Part shown: piece by piece, positions 42,961 through 55,636 of the stretch | Numbering within the stretch: position 1 is the stretch's first letter | Layout: the number at the start of each line of letters is the position of its first letter | Translations under genes and position numbers: made by a program | DNA from: Paulinella micropora | Taxonomy: Eukaryota > Cercozoa > Imbricatea > Euglyphida | Assembly (NCBI GenBank): GCA_009731375.1 | Contig: BJOX01000062.1 | Coordinates: 216,013-280,012 of the forward strand | Reading direction: 5' to 3' | Length of the DNA stretch: 64,000 nucleotides | The notes under the pieces: generated by a model | The model's input: only the letters and a program-made list of their open reading frames with translations | Told to the model about the DNA's origin: nothing | Database searches by the model: none

Positions 42961-45585
42961 CTACGGGCGTGGGGTCGTGCTATCCGAGGTGGGTTGACGA
43001 GTCGCATTGAAGTACGTTTTGTCCATTTGGAGTAACCGTGCCGCGACTTCGGCCCATTTCACGGGGGAGATTATAAGATCCTGTTTGTTGGGGTGTATGT
43101 CCGTGATCGCCTCTGGGGCGTCAGTAGCCTCCAGTTCTAGGACCCCATCTTGGGCTCCGATATCTAAATAGATCCACGTAAAGCGCGGGGGGTCTTTGCG
43201 TGGTTTTAGGCGTTGTTTGAGTGTGTTGTGGCGGATAACTGGTAGGAGGACCCGTTGGGGGTTCAGCCACGGTGCTCTTGATGGCGGAAAGTAGCTCTTG
43301 TCCGGGTGGTATCGTCGACCATGTCGGAGGAGTATATTACACTCTACTGGTTGGCAGTTGATAAGGATAGAGTGTGGTTTTCTGTGTCGAATGTGTCCTA
43401 TAACCTCGTGCCGTTTCAGCGTGTACCAGCATGGGATGAGGCATACGTGGTCTTGGAACAGGATGGTTTCCATGATGTGGCGTGGACATGGCTTTGTCTG
43501 TCCCGGGTGGGAATCCAGGGAGGGGATGATTATCTTGGTACCCATGGCTGCGGTTAAGAGCAGCATTTCTAAGACCCACTGTGCCGCTGAGGGGGGCATC
43601 TGGGTGTGATATGTGCTCCATGGTGGGGATTTGGGGTCTGGGACGGTGATGGGGAGTTTCGGATTGGGGAGGACTTTCGGCCCCTGTGGGGTGGGATCTA
43701 TGTTGGCGGCTATGGATGCAAGGCCTAGTTGGCGTTGGGTCCCGGTTAATATCGGGGAGGCAAGGCGGCCTGTGAGGGGTCGTGTTACCCATGAGGGTGG
43801 TGGTTTCGGTAGGTCGGGACATTTGGAGAGGTATTTGCGCAGGACGTGGGAATTGGAAGGTATGTGCCCGTGCTTGTACAGTGAAGATGTTTGTGTCCAT
43901 GGGAGGCCGGCCGGTGCATCAAGGCGGGATTCCATATGGACTGCCTGGTTCAGAAGAGAAAGTGCGTGTTGTGAGATCACGTGTTTGCTTCTTTGTTCTT
44001 CCTCATTGCGGACCCTGTCTGTTAGTTTACGTAGTTTCTTGATCTTCAGGGCGAGGCGGTGGTGCCAGTGTTTGGGATCTCTTTTACGTATTGGGTGGGC
44101 GTCGCAGAGGTCTTGATGTGGTAGTGGGTCGGTTGGGTTGGCAGCGGCGATGGGGGGCTGAGGCGCCATGGTGGGTTTGGATGGCTTAATCTGATTGTAT
44201 ACCAGTACTGTTCCATGTTTTCCTATGAATCCCCATCCCTGTTTAGGAGGGAGGATAGACAGTTTGGTATCGTCAAGGCATATCCATGTCCCGTCGGGTT
44301 GGGGGGTCAGGAATACCAGGTGGGGGAGCTCCTGGTCTGGGGCGCTCCGTCTGCAAATAGCTCCGTCTAGTGTATATCCGTGCTGACCCTTACCTCCCCA
44401 GCTATCAGGCTTGACCCAGAGTTTTTCCGGGATCGTCAAGCGAGGCGGGGGCAGATCTTTTATAACCTTGTCGCGCTGTGGTAAGGGATGTTGGCCTGGG
44501 TTGGTGTGTGTGATGGCGAACCAAAGGGTCAAGGGTCTGTTCATTAGGGACTGTTCTGTCTCAAGGGTGTGGCTGCAGCGGGAGCACTTGCGGTCGTCCT
44601 GGCGTCTGCGCCAATGTTGCAGGAGGGATTCCAGGGAGAGTTGAGATCCTGGGAGGGGCCTGTCCTGGGGAGTATGCAATTCAATGATGGGATCAATGCG
44701 TTCGCTGGATGTTGATCCACCGCAAGCGTAGCATTGGCTGCTGGAGGTGATTTGACATTGCCATTTTGAGATTATGTTGCTCCCATCCTGGTCTTCGATC
44801 ATTCGAAGGAGAGCGTGGATACCTTTTATGGCCTTGTGGATGGTTCCTGGATGGTCTGGTTTGAGGGTGGGGTGCAGGTGTGACAGGGCTGTTGCATCCC
44901 CAAGCCACGGTACTCTTAGGGGGGCCCAGGTGCCCATCCCTCTCTTGAGGGTCAGGGTTGTCAGAGTATTACTGATGAGATGGAGGGTGTGTTGAGGTGA
45001 GCCCGATTGAGGCAGTCTCTGTTGCCGCGTCCATGCTTGTACAGTTTGTGGTAAGTCCCGTGTTGATGCTAATGCTTGCATGGTGGTAATGATCCAGCAC
45101 ATGGTTCCAGGGTTATGGATTCCTCGGCGGTTGCACGTGTTCCCTGTGGGGAGTGGCTCCTTGGACGGCTGGGTAGTGGCAGTGGACTTTCTCTTTCCCC
45201 CTACCTGCGTGTGGATATCGACATGGGGTTCCCGGGGCGGCTGTTGGCGTTTAGGCCCAAGGGGCTTTCCTCCCTTCCCTGGGGGTTGTCGATGGGAAGG
45301 CGTGTGCAACCTCATGGTCCCCAATGGCCTCAAGGCGTTAAACTGTGACGCCAACTCATAACCCTTTGGTGGTAGATGCTGGGGAGGAGGGTCGTTGCGC
45401 GCGTAAAAGATCTTAAACTCCGCATATGGTCCGCTGGGGCTCATGGTCTCTGGCTGCTGGAGTAAACTCACTGCTAATGTGTATCTTCCGCCGCCGGACT
45501 GTGACGATTCGTGGAGGCGGATGAAGTGTCGCTTGGAGCACTTCTGCGTTTTGGTCTTTCCCGTCGTGTTTTGGTGAGCCTTCAT
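42961..45585 (-). CDS. LINE-encoded protein with ubiquitin-specific-protease-like (C19) domain
   Basis: 874 codons, uninterrupted. About residues 155-465 follow the USP fold: a Cys box GIHNPGTMCWIITTMQAL (Cys163 aligned with the nucleophile of GLxNLGNTCY), a fingers-type pair CYAC (about 284) and CSRC (about 333), then a His box with Y-T-L-D-G at the start, LPHLVFL (His422 in place of GHY), WICLDD (Asp438/439) and a closing GTVLVYNQ matching the YLLFY strand. Such peptidases cleave ubiquitin or ubiquitin-like tags, so the product could shield element proteins from degradation or process a polyprotein; substrate is unknown. Residues 466-874 are unassigned, basic and then acidic; no APE endonuclease motifs are visible there. 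Position between ORF1 remnants and the RNase H/RT ORF, same strand, shows it is part of the element. The first 60 residues may be out of the true frame. Confidence 0.7.
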   Translation of the reverse strand: MKAHQNTTGKTKTQKCSKRHFIRLHESSQSGGGRYTLAVSLLQQPETMSPSGPYAEFKIFYARNDPPPQHLPPKGYELASQFNALRPLGTMRLHTPSHRQPPGKGGKPLGPKRQQPPREPHVDIHTQVGGKRKSTATTQPSKEPLPTGNTCNRRGIHNPGTMCWIITTMQALASTRDLPQTVQAWTRQQRLPQSGSPQHTLHLISNTLTTLTLKRGMGTWAPLRVPWLGDATALSHLHPTLKPDHPGTIHKAIKGIHALLRMIEDQDGSNIISKWQCQITSSSQCYACGGSTSSERIDPIIELHTPQDRPLPGSQLSLESLLQHWRRRQDDRKCSRCSHTLETEQSLMNRPLTLWFAITHTNPGQHPLPQRDKVIKDLPPPRLTIPEKLWVKPDSWGGKGQHGYTLDGAICRRSAPDQELPHLVFLTPQPDGTWICLDDTKLSILPPKQGWGFIGKHGTVLVYNQIKPSKPTMAPQPPIAAANPTDPLPHQDLCDAHPIRKRDPKHWHHRLALKIKKLRKLTDRVRNEEEQRSKHVISQHALSLLNQAVHMESRLDAPAGLPWTQTSSLYKHGHIPSNSHVLRKYLSKCPDLPKPPPSWVTRPLTGRLASPILTGTQRQLGLASIAANIDPTPQGPKVLPNPKLPITVPDPKSPPWSTYHTQMPPSAAQWVLEMLLLTAAMGTKIIIPSLDSHPGQTKPCPRHIMETILFQDHVCLIPCWYTLKRHEVIGHIRHRKPHSILINCQPVECNILLRHGRRYHPDKSYFPPSRAPWLNPQRVLLPVIRHNTLKQRLKPRKDPPRFTWIYLDIGAQDGVLELEATDAPEAITDIHPNKQDLIISPVKWAEVAARLLQMDKTYFNATRQPTSDSTTPRP

Positions 45586-48330
45586 CTCCTTCTGCGGTTG
45601 AGTCTGTCTCGTCCTGGGCTCCTAAGGCGGCCTCGGATTGGTTTTCCTCCCCCTCCGATTCGTCCACCCCTTCCGATGCGTCTTGATTTTCCTCCCTTTC
45701 CGATTCGGATTGGTTGTCATCACCTTTCTCCTCTGATTGGTTTCATCCTCTTCCGATTCGTCCGCGTCTTCGGATGAGCTGGACGACGAGGTCGAGTCTG
45801 ATGGGTCCTCGAGTGGACTTCGCTGTGTAGTGAATGAGACCCGTTTGACCGGAGGTCCCTGTTTTGTGGAGAGGAGTGGGGCTGGTGCCTGGCGGTGGGT
45901 CTTCAGTTGGGTAGCTGGTTCAGATTTTACCACGGCCTTGGGCGGGGGTCCCTTCTTAGTGTTTGAAGGAGCCTTGGACTTCGCTGTTCTCGGAGTCTGT
46001 GTCGGCTTTTGTGGTTTGGCCGCTGTGAGCGCTATCTGTCTTGGGGGTGCCTGTGGGTTCTTCTGTTTCCCCTGTTGGAGTGTCAGTGAAGCGGGGGATG
46101 GTGTAGGATGTGGTGGTTGTTTCGGTTTAGTTGGTGGGGGTTGCTCCCCTTTCGCCGGGCCTGTGGTTGGGGGTACCTCCACGGCGTGGGTGAGCTTGGC
46201 ACGTTAGCTTTGATCTTCATGCGTTGCCGGTACCGCTTCATGGCTCGTTTAGTGTTTTGGACAGGTATGGGTGTGACCGGGTTGGAAGCTTGTCGTGGAG
46301 CAGGTGGACGCTGTATAGGTGGTGGGGCCTCTTGCAAGGCCGGGATAGTCGTGGTTGTGGGAGGGACTGTCAGCGCCGCCCAGACACTCTTGGCCGCCCA
46401 TTGTAGGTGTAGTGGTGGCGTGGGCGGCCATTGTGCACCGGGGATGTTGTCCGGAAGCCCCAGGAGGGTTTTCCAATCTTGCTGGGTCGCCCAGATGTCC
46501 CGTTCCCACGATGGGGTGCCTACAGTGTTGGCCTTGGCAGATGCCGCTGCTATGGTTTTAATTTGGGAAATCTGGTCATATCCCAGTTGGATCAAGGGGT
46601 TTTGGAGAAGTGTGCTGATGGTGAATTCGCCCAGGAGCTGCTGGACGGGGAGGGATGGTCGGGGGAGATCGGTTTGCGACAGGGGGTGTGGGGTCTCCCC
46701 GGAACCGAATATAAAATGATCCGGGGCTGGCATACCCTGAGGGAGTAGCGTAGAGGGGTGGGGTGAGGATGAGGTGAGCGGTGATGGAAGGAGTGTCTTA
46801 TTAGCTCTCCTAATGATCGCCTGCTTCTTTTTCTGTGTCGGTTCGCAAGGGTTTGGATCCTCCCTCCCTGTCCTCATGGTGGATAAAGTCAGCCTGCACG
46901 ATTCCGTGCTGGCTGTGGTCGTTCGTTGTTCAGGGCATCCTGGGGTTCGGTCCGAGCAGAAGGGGAGATCTTTCCGGTCTCTCCTGGCATTCCAGTGATG
47001 GGAAGGATCCCTCGAGCGGGGCCTGCGGATGTGGTAGTCGAGGCCCCCTGTCTCGATGTATCTGAGCGTTCCTATCCGTATCCCCGGCGTGCACCCGTGG
47101 TCAACTGGCATGCTGGGCGGTCTGTGGGAGCGCGGGTTCCCTGTGCAGTTGGGTTTTGGGGGGATTAGGTGTCGCCCGGTCCCTGGGTTGTATCCATGCT
47201 TGGTAACCGCTTGGGGAGGAAAGGAAGGTTTTGACGTGCAATTCGATGGTGTCCTCTTCCGTTCAGGCTGTGTGGTTGAGCGGACCTGCTACGATGCCTA
47301 GCTCTACCTTCTTGTGAATGACTTCAACTGTGCCGAGCGCGGATATCCAGTCCTTGAGTTCCTGCTGTATAGGCAGGGTGGGTCCCTGTACCTGGTCTGT
47401 GTTCGGGTGGAGCCAAATTATGAGGGGGTTGTTCCTGCTCGGCACGGACCTGAGGCTGGGTGTCTGACCAAATGTGGTTCCTACTAGTTCTCGTTTGAGG
47501 GTCTTGGAGAGGATGAGCAGGGTCCATTGCCTCCTGGGGCTTGTAAGGAGCAGGGGGGTCAGCACGTGCTTGTAGTATGATCGTTGTCTCAGAAACCTCG
47601 TGATCTGTCTACTTGTGTCTTGGGGGCCCGGAGGTGAGAGGATATGATTAGTAGGTAGGCATTGGCGGTGCTCCCCGAAGTCTGCCCTGAGTTTTAGGAT
47701 CTGTGTGATCTTGCTTCCGATCTCCGGGATGGGGTTATAGGTGCGGTCGGGAGGGGGAGTGTGTTGGGGAGGTGGGTGACTTGTCCCTGATCCCAGTGGG
47801 CTTTTTGAGTTCTGGTTAATGTCAGGCGGATCGGAGGTTGTTTATCCCGAGGGGCTCCTGCCGATGAAGTAGCATCAGGATGGGGTGGGCGTTCATCCCC
47901 TTAGTCGCCGAGGGGGGATAAGGTATTCTGGGTTTGGTGTGTCGGTGTTATTTGGGTCCCTAGCCGTGTAGGGGGGGAGGACCCGCCCCCATTTCCCTGG
48001 TCCACTTGTGAGGTTGTCGATATCGGTAGAGGGGGGGCCTGGTTGCTCATTCCTGGGGGGGTGTCCACTGAGGCCCTTGTCTGTTGCTCTTTGCACTTGT
48101 CTGGTGTGGGGGTTGTGGGGGCGGCGGAGTGTTCCGGGATTGCTGACGTTTTCCCTCCTGCTCAAGGTGCCAGCCCTCAGCTTCGTCGTTGATGAGATGT
48201 TCAAGATCGATCTCGTCGTCCGAGTCAGCTCTCGCTGTCGGTGGAGACTTGCTGCGGCTTTTGTGGGTGACTCCCTCGAAGATATGCGGGGCCGATGGCA
48301 GAGGCGGAGAGGTGGTTTTTCTTAGGGAGC
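45413..48330 (-). pseudogene. Decayed LINE ORF1 (proline-rich, acidic C-terminus)
   Basis: A series of reverse-strand frames that hand over to one another: an acidic start (DSDDEIDLEHLINDEAEGW) near 48230; a Pro/Asn-rich frame to 47893; PEIGSKITQILKLRADFGEH near 47700 continuing to 47263; a frame open from 47111 to 46083 containing RDIWATQQDWKTLLGLP and MKRYRQRMKIK; a Lys/Pro/Gln-rich frame 46182-45622; and an acidic stretch with repeated E-E-N-Q near 45650. Frame changes near 47870, 47250, 46170, 45735 and probably 45500 show several indels. Composition fits an RNA-binding ORF1/Gag-like protein, but no zinc knuckle or RRM is seen. Confidence 0.5.
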
Positions 48331-48436
48331 CTGTGGTGAGAGATGGGTGGGTGGATGGTGGTGTGGCTGGGGCCTCGATGCCCTTGGCCGGCGGAATTTC
48401 CGGTTGAGGTAGGTTCTGGTTTTGAGACGTTGTTGG

Positions 48437-49552
<1,116 letters not shown>

Positions 49553-49747
49553 TGAGTGAGTGAGTGAGTGTGTGTGTGTGTGTGTGTGTTTCTGTGTGTG
49601 TATGTGTGTGTGTGTGTGTGCGTGTGTGTGTGTGTGTGTGTGTGCGTGTGTGTGTCTGTGTGTGAGTACTTGTCTGTGTGTGTGTGTCTCGCAATCCTCC
49701 TACTCTTCCCCCCCCCCCCCCCCCCCCCCCCTCCCCNNNNNNNNNNT

Positions 49748-49778
<31 letters not shown>

Positions 49779-50222
49779 ATTTCTTCATTTTCTTCTATTC
49801 TTCCTTCCATGCAAAAAAGCTTTTGCTTGATCTTTGGATGAATTTCCGGAGCAAGAATTTGAAAAAGCGACCCCGCCACAAAATTCTGGTTTTCTCAAGC
49901 CAAAGGTGTCCGGACCACTTTTATTAACACAATTGTTTTGCACAATGTTGGGAGAGCCGTTGTAGAAAAAGAAAGAAAGAAAAAAGCGTTCCAGACTGAC
50001 AGACAGACAGACAGACAGACAGGAATTTCACTCTGGGTTATTCCCTGCAGGCGACTAGTAAACTAATAATATATTAACATTCCTATATAAATTGTAAGTT
50101 TGTATACAACTCTTCAGTCTATTGAATACAACAAACACTTATTATTAATCATAGTAAAGAAACTATGGCTGCATTGAGTCCTGACTCGATGAGAGCAGGC
50201 CCGGGTGAAATACCAGTACAAT
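49553..50222 (+). repeat. Direct-repeat block flanking the LINE, right copy
   Basis: Matches 36509-37133 over the GT repeat, the CTCGCAATCCTCC poly-C segment (with ten N at 49737-49746), and about 370 bases of unique sequence, with roughly ten substitutions and small indels. It ends at the same base (CCAGTACAAT) as the left copy and then continues into unrelated sequence. Confidence 0.8.
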
Positions 50223-50407
50223 AAATAGCAGAGCGGTCATTTCGTTTATTTATTAATACGTAATTTCGTCCTAGTTGCAGACTGGTCTCGGATGCAAAAT
50301 ATGATCGAGCGTGAGTCGCAGATTCAAGTGTGAATCAGGCTCCAATCGTTAATCCATAGAAACAGCAAAATTTTGTCGGTTATAATAAAAAGATATTAAT
50401 ATTATTC
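50223..50407. other. AT-rich unique sequence
   Basis: Nothing recognised between the repeat block and the copia LTR. Confidence 0.5.
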
Positions 50408-50710
50408 TTAAAGAAGTTGAACAGAATAGAGGGTATTAGAAGCAGGTTTAACGTCTCCCAGGCGTCCCCGGTTGACTATCTAACCAGCTCCACCGAGACG
50501 GCAGCGTCCTTTAATAGGTTATTCAATCAATACAGGCAAAAGCCCGCCAAACAAACGGCACGGAAACAGTTGATGCAGGTCACTAAGTCATAAAATAAAA
50601 GCCTGTATCCATACTGGCAGGGCATATTGGCATTGGTGCCAATGCCACCCACACCAGTAAATATCCCCTTTTTCCCATACTACTATAAACTATATATATA
50701 TATTAACTAA
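50408..50710 (-). repeat. 3' LTR of the copia element, outer part
   Basis: Matches 61058-61345 (TTGAACAGAATAGAGG..., GGTTGACTATCTAACCAGC..., CCCTTTTTCCCATACTAC) with short indels. Interrupted after TTAACTAA by the nested element; the remaining 47 bases resume at 53050. Confidence 0.88.
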
Positions 50711-53043
50711 TACAGACAACAAGCGAAACGTAGCGACTTCAGCGAAACTCGACTGCAAAACCTGGATAAACCTTCTCTTCGCAATGGCGGAAAAACTGCC
50801 GCACCGCAACAAGTATCCAATTGGTCGCCTCATTGACAAATAGAAAACCCTGAGCAAAACCTGCCTTAAACCCGCCTCCAAACTCAGTCACGGAGAAAGA
50901 CATCCAGCAAGCACGAATACGCCTCTCCCGAATGGTAGTCCAAGCCCTTGATAAAAACATCAACCAACTATGGGTCGAATGCCCAGTCCTCACCTGGGAG
51001 CGCATACAAAAGGAAGTAATACAAGCCTACCGGATCGGAAGGAACTACTACAAGCCTACCTGACAGACTTCGAGAAACACAACCTCCGACAACGATTTGG
51101 CTCCCTTCGCACCCGGAAAGCTGCAATCCACTCAACTACTATATTGCCTAAAAACAAAGATCCCCCCAACAAAACTAGACTGATCTGCAACCAAGCCCGG
51201 TCTCCATGGCGCCAATCCTAAGGAGAGTGGGAAAAATCCTTAGCTTCCTCACCATAGAACTCTCCCATCGCGTACGCACCTTCAATCTGAACAGACTTGA
51301 TGAAATACGCTCTCACCTCACCCGCGCTTACCATGCCTTCTCTAACGACGATGACCACAAGAACTCCAAACGTACGATAAAAGTTTTCCAGTTTTGTGAA
51401 ACAAATGTTCACGTGGTTAGCCCAATCCAGCACAATGCAATCCCTACGTTTTGCCCTTGCCCATATCATCTTCCAACCCCCAAGATCGAGAAACTGAAAA
51501 CCGGTTGTATATATCTCCAAGACCCTCAAACAAAATTGCAAATATGACATTGGATGGAACCGCAGCTATGCTCCACAAGACTACATCGCCTTCACATTCG
51601 ACGATATAATCAACATCGTATCACTGGACTTTACTCACTCCCACTTTACTCTTGGTGATGCTGTCTTCGTTCAGAAGGATGGATGCCCGATCGGCGTATA
51701 TCTCTCCGCCCCCCTCGCGCAAATGAAATGCATGTGCGATGAAGCAGTCTTAATCCGCACGTTACCCACATCATTATCCAGAAAACGCATCTATGGCATA
51801 CGTCAAAATTGACGACCTCCTTTTACTTATGCTGGCAAACTGGGATGACGAACTGGAAATGAAGGAAGCAAAGAAAATTCTTCTGGCGAGCAATACGTAA
51901 CTCCGGTACCACAACTGAATCACCCTCGCAACCCCATTCCTACACAGGCGGCCTCGAACTGGAAGAAAACATACTTGAGCCAGTAAATGAAGCCTACGAA
52001 GTAGACTTTGCTGGAACAGCCATACAACTACATCGCAACCCAACCCAAGGATTCAACATCCGACCACTCTTCAAAAACTGGAAAGATATGATGTCTCTCA
52101 ACTCTCAACCTATGCCGCGCCTCCCACCATACTCTCCCTATATCGATCGTACGATACTTCATGCAACTCTTGTGGGAATGCTAGCAAACTTTGAACGTCA
52201 AACTAACTCAGAAAACCTTCTGCTTTCAGCTACACTACAACTTATGGTGGAAATTCCCTATCCATGCTCCTGGACCATATGGAAAGCTGCACTTGATCGC
52301 GTCTACCGTCTCTGCCCCGAAGAATGGAGTGACCTCGCCATCGTGATCCGGACCTTTGCCTACCTCCCGGAGAATCTACGTAGTACAATTACATATGCCG
52401 AGCAGTGGCAGTTCTTGAGAAAGGCTTTCCCACAGGCTACCGACTCATGGCAGCCAGAATAACATAATCACTACGACCTACATTCAATCTCACACCGTAT
52501 AACGAACTCATAACTTACGACCTCCCCAATACGTACCCATACCATATATTCTAACTCCTTCATGCCCTGCAGGCTCCCGGTATAACTAACCGGGGGAACT
52601 AATAAATTCACAAAGGAACTGTAGAATTCACTAATACGTTTTATTGATGAAATTATTACAAAATACTAGTCGCTAATCAATACTTTTTCTAAATTTTACC
52701 AGTAATTTCTCATCCCAGGTGCACTGGGCAATTTGCCTTTTTACCTTCCCCTTTCACTCATATCAACTTGTAATTTTCTCTCACTGGCCGTGCTACTTAA
52801 CCTTCCACTCTAACAGAACTACATCCGTTACCACGCAACTACAACCGATTCCGGACCACAATCTTACCAACAAGAACCTCCGAAGTGAGCACAGCTCACA
52901 CTAACAAACAAACTTCCTTGCCCCTTACCTTACCCTTACCTTGCTTGAACGAAACTCTACACTTACTTGTACTAACTGCAAAGGGGTGAGCACGGTCACG
53001 CGTGGTCTGGTAAACCCCTGTTAATAAATAACTATTCTTGAAA
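50711..53043 (+). mobile_element. 2.3-kb RT-bearing insertion inside the copia LTR (possibly Penelope-like)
   Basis: Inserted in the LTR with AACTAA on both sides (50705-50710 and 53044-53049), a 6-bp target-site duplication. Forward-strand relics of one reverse transcriptase run from about 50880 to 52462 through several frames: STTILPKNKDPPNKTRLI (about 51115-51170), VKQMFTWLAQSS (motif A region, about 51405, aspartate lost), FVQKDGCPIGVYLSAPLAQM (motif B, about 51670), KIDDLLLLML (motif C, about 51805) and a C-terminal helical part ending WQFLRKAFPQATDSWQPE before TAA. The G-x-P-I-G motif B and IDD motif C fit Penelope-like RTs better than LINE or LTR RTs, but assignment is tentative. No GIY-YIG endonuclease is visible, as in endonuclease-deficient Penelope-like elements. 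CCCGGT and ACCGGG at 52580 form a small hairpin. Confidence 0.65.
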
Positions 53044-53049
53044 ACTAAC

Positions 53050-53107
53050 GTATATACCGGTTGTATTAATCCCATCATCTAATTAACTTCCAAAGCTCCC
53101 CTTGATG
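53050..53107 (-). repeat. Inner end of copia 3' LTR and polypurine tract
   Basis: CGTATATACCGGTTGTATTA onward matches 61353-61398 to about 53096. The adjoining bases on the element strand are ATCAAGGGGAG (53097-53107), a typical polypurine primer for plus-strand synthesis. Confidence 0.8.
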
Positions 53108-53158
53108 GCATTAATACCAACCGTCACTACACAAAGGTCCTATCAGGAGACTCACCGA

Positions 53159-53599
53159 TTACTGCTGCGCAATCTTTTCGATCAGTTTCAAGTACTTCGG
53201 TCCCCGCTGCCGCTTAGTGTTAACGTCACCGTAGTTGTCAGCTGAACCGATCTTCTCCAACATTGCCTTCCCGGCCAGTATATTTGCATTGACATACTCG
53301 TAGCGCAGATCAATGTGATCTAGCTTCTGCCGATAAATGTTGGTTGTAGCCAGATCGATGGCACCCTTGTTGTCTTCGTACACCACAGGTGGTTTCCCCC
53401 ACTCTTGCTTGGCCAGGTCCTTGGCAACCTTTCCTCCTGCAATCCCATTTACGAGTTTGCTATCTTCTTCTGGCCATGTAGACGCGTCCAACGCGTAGAT
53501 CTCGGCCTCGCAGGTTGATTCTTCCGGAGGCGCCTCCATCCGCATGACCCTCCGGCATCTTTTCCTCTGGAGGCGGCAACGTCCCCACCGCCTCTGCAT
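53159..53599 (-). pseudogene. Copia RNase H domain
   Basis: Contains CEAEIYALDAST (the conserved E-A-E), VVYEDNKGAIDLATT (catalytic Asp in EDN), KLDHIDLRYEYVNANI and DVNTKRQRGPKYLKLIEKI, all typical of the copia RNase H that ends Pol. The stop at 53159 is the natural Pol terminus. Upstream it joins the RT by a frameshift between 53600 and 53760 in Ala/Arg-rich sequence. Confidence 0.82.
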
Positions 53600-53752
53600 G
53601 CAGCACTGGCTGCTTTGCTAACAGCTTCTCCCGCCTTTCTTTTCCCCGCGGTCCGCGGCTTCGGTAGTTCCACCGTAATGGTGCTTTTCATGCACACCGG
53701 GTTCACCGAAGCCCCAAGCATGAAATGCATTACCTCAAGTCGTGCGCGTCGA

Positions 53753-54669
53753 TCACCCCAATCTCCCTTCCAATGCGCATCGGAATAGGAGGTCAGTCAA
53801 GTGCTCTCCTTTTGGTAGAATCGGATTCCCCGTCTGGCAGTACCCTGAAGGTAACGCATCACCCTCCTCCGGCTTTGAGGTATATCGGGCCAACTCGGCC
53901 ACCGGCCCAAGCGTGTCATGCCGAGTTACTCGTACCCAGATAAGTATCCCGCAGATATGGTAAGGCGAAAACTCCTCCAGGACACTTGGAACTCCCACTC
54001 GGCACCCAGGCATCAGCCACGGCGAATCCACCGACGATAAGTCTTTGGTCTTCAGACGCTCGCTGGCTTCCTTGATAAACGTTTCCTGGAACACCTTGAT
54101 GGTTCGCCCCAACTCCGGGTGCCTACCGTCCTCGATGTCGATACCGACCACACCCGTTGGCAGTTCATTCTTAAACACCTTGAAGCGGCTTTGAACCGCC
54201 GCCCTGAACTCCTCTTTTGCATCCTCGCTGCTGAAGCCCATCATGATGTCGTCCACATGTACGAACCCGATGTCAGGCTTCTGTTGCCCCGAACGCCAGC
54301 GGAAGAAGAAGCAAGGAAATGCTTTGTGCTGCTCGTACCCTTGCGACACCATGAAAGGCGCCAGCACCTGCATCCACCACTTTCTCCCTGCATCCGGTCG
54401 TCCGTAGAGCGCCCTTACCATTTCTCAAACATACACCTCCTCAACGGGGGTACCAGGTAGGTAGGTCGCATTCCCTTTTCTTCCACCTCTGCCTCTATGT
54501 AGGCCGTGCCTACATCGAACTTGCCCATTGCGAGGTCGTAGAACGTCACCAACATAAAGAAACCAAGTATAGTCATGGTGCAGGGGGTTGGGAACGTGCG
54601 TTGCCCATAGTGTTCTCCTTGAACCATGGAGTACCCCTTCACCACCAACCTACTTTTGTACTTTAACAC
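53753..54669 (-). pseudogene. Copia reverse transcriptase, frameshifted
   Basis: Two frames. 54669-54415 has YKSRLVVKGYSMVQGEHY and KFDVGTAYIEAEVEEK (motif A Asp). 54421-53753 has VRALYGRPDAGRKWW, the copia LYGLKQAPR signature in altered form, and FVHVDDIMMGF (catalytic VDD). The junction near 54420 is a frame change. A second shift occurs near 53900, where the normal sequence is lost. RT copies element RNA into DNA; here inactive. Confidence 0.85.
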
Positions 54670-55636
54670 TTTCCTCCCGACTCCTTAGTCGCATCAGCGT
54701 ATCGTCCCCGGCACAAGTCCCGCGCCGGTACTGACTCTTTCTTGCGTCTCCGGGAACATCCTTGCGCGCACAGGGTGGCGATCTCCTGCGCTCGGGCATC
54801 CTCGAACTTTCCGGAAGCAGTAGCTTCCTTCTCCGCCACCGGACGAGTAAATGTAACGACCAGCGCCCGTTCGCGTACGGCCCACTTGAGAATCTCCGTG
54901 TCAAGCATTCTCTCAACTTCGTTCTCCGTTTCCTCGCCTTCAAAGCGGACGAAATGAGCTGGCTGCAGCTTCTTGCCTTCGCGAATAGGATCACACTCCC
55001 CTTCCACGGCACCCTTCCGGGTCTTACTTTTCCATTCCGGGCCGTAGGTCTTCTTGGCCCAATTCCATCCCCACTCCTTTGCACTTCCACACTCATGCCA
55101 CGAGTCACCTGCCTTTGTTCGTCCGTTGACTCTTCCGGCTCGGGCTGTCTTAGCGTTTCTTCTTCTTCCTTTTCCTCCTTGACCACGACTACTCGATCGT
55201 TGTCTCCCGCCACTTCCGGCTTAACGAATAGCGCCTCCAAGTCATCGCTGATCTGAGAGCCTAGAGCCTCATCCACCTTCAGTCCGGCGGCCTTCCATAT
55301 CTGAACGATGATGGGCCATGCGGGCTGATCTTCATCAAAGTTGATTACATCCCGCCAACGCTTGATCTCCCCCTGGACCAGCACTACGTGCGCTGAGGTC
55401 TCCAGGTCTAGCCCCATCCAAGCTGCCGGCAACGAGCGATCTTCCTCCTTACGCAACCCATGATACTTTTTGTCAAGTACCACGTGACATAGACATCCGA
55501 AGGTGTGCAATAATGACAGCCATTCCACGTCCTTCTCGTACGGGAACATGGTGAACAACCTCGGCTCTTTGCCTCCCGGTGGCGGTGTCAGGTTATGTAG
55601 CAAACCGACGTGCATGAGCGCATAACCCAAGTACAC
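54670..55636 (-). pseudogene. Copia integrase C-terminal region and linker, frameshifted
   Basis: HTFGCLCHVVLDKKYHGL and a W-M-G-L...VVLVQGEIKRWRDVINFDED segment match the copia pattern GC.AYV...GY......I..SRDV.F.E. An acidic stretch with repeated Glu follows and then, from about 55090 on, the sense moves to an overlapping frame (55007-54663). Confidence 0.75.

Noticed and set aside
50870-52462. Assignment of the nested RT to telomerase or a retron
   Set aside because: Motifs are too decayed; no TEN/TRBD-like or msr/msd-like features are visible.
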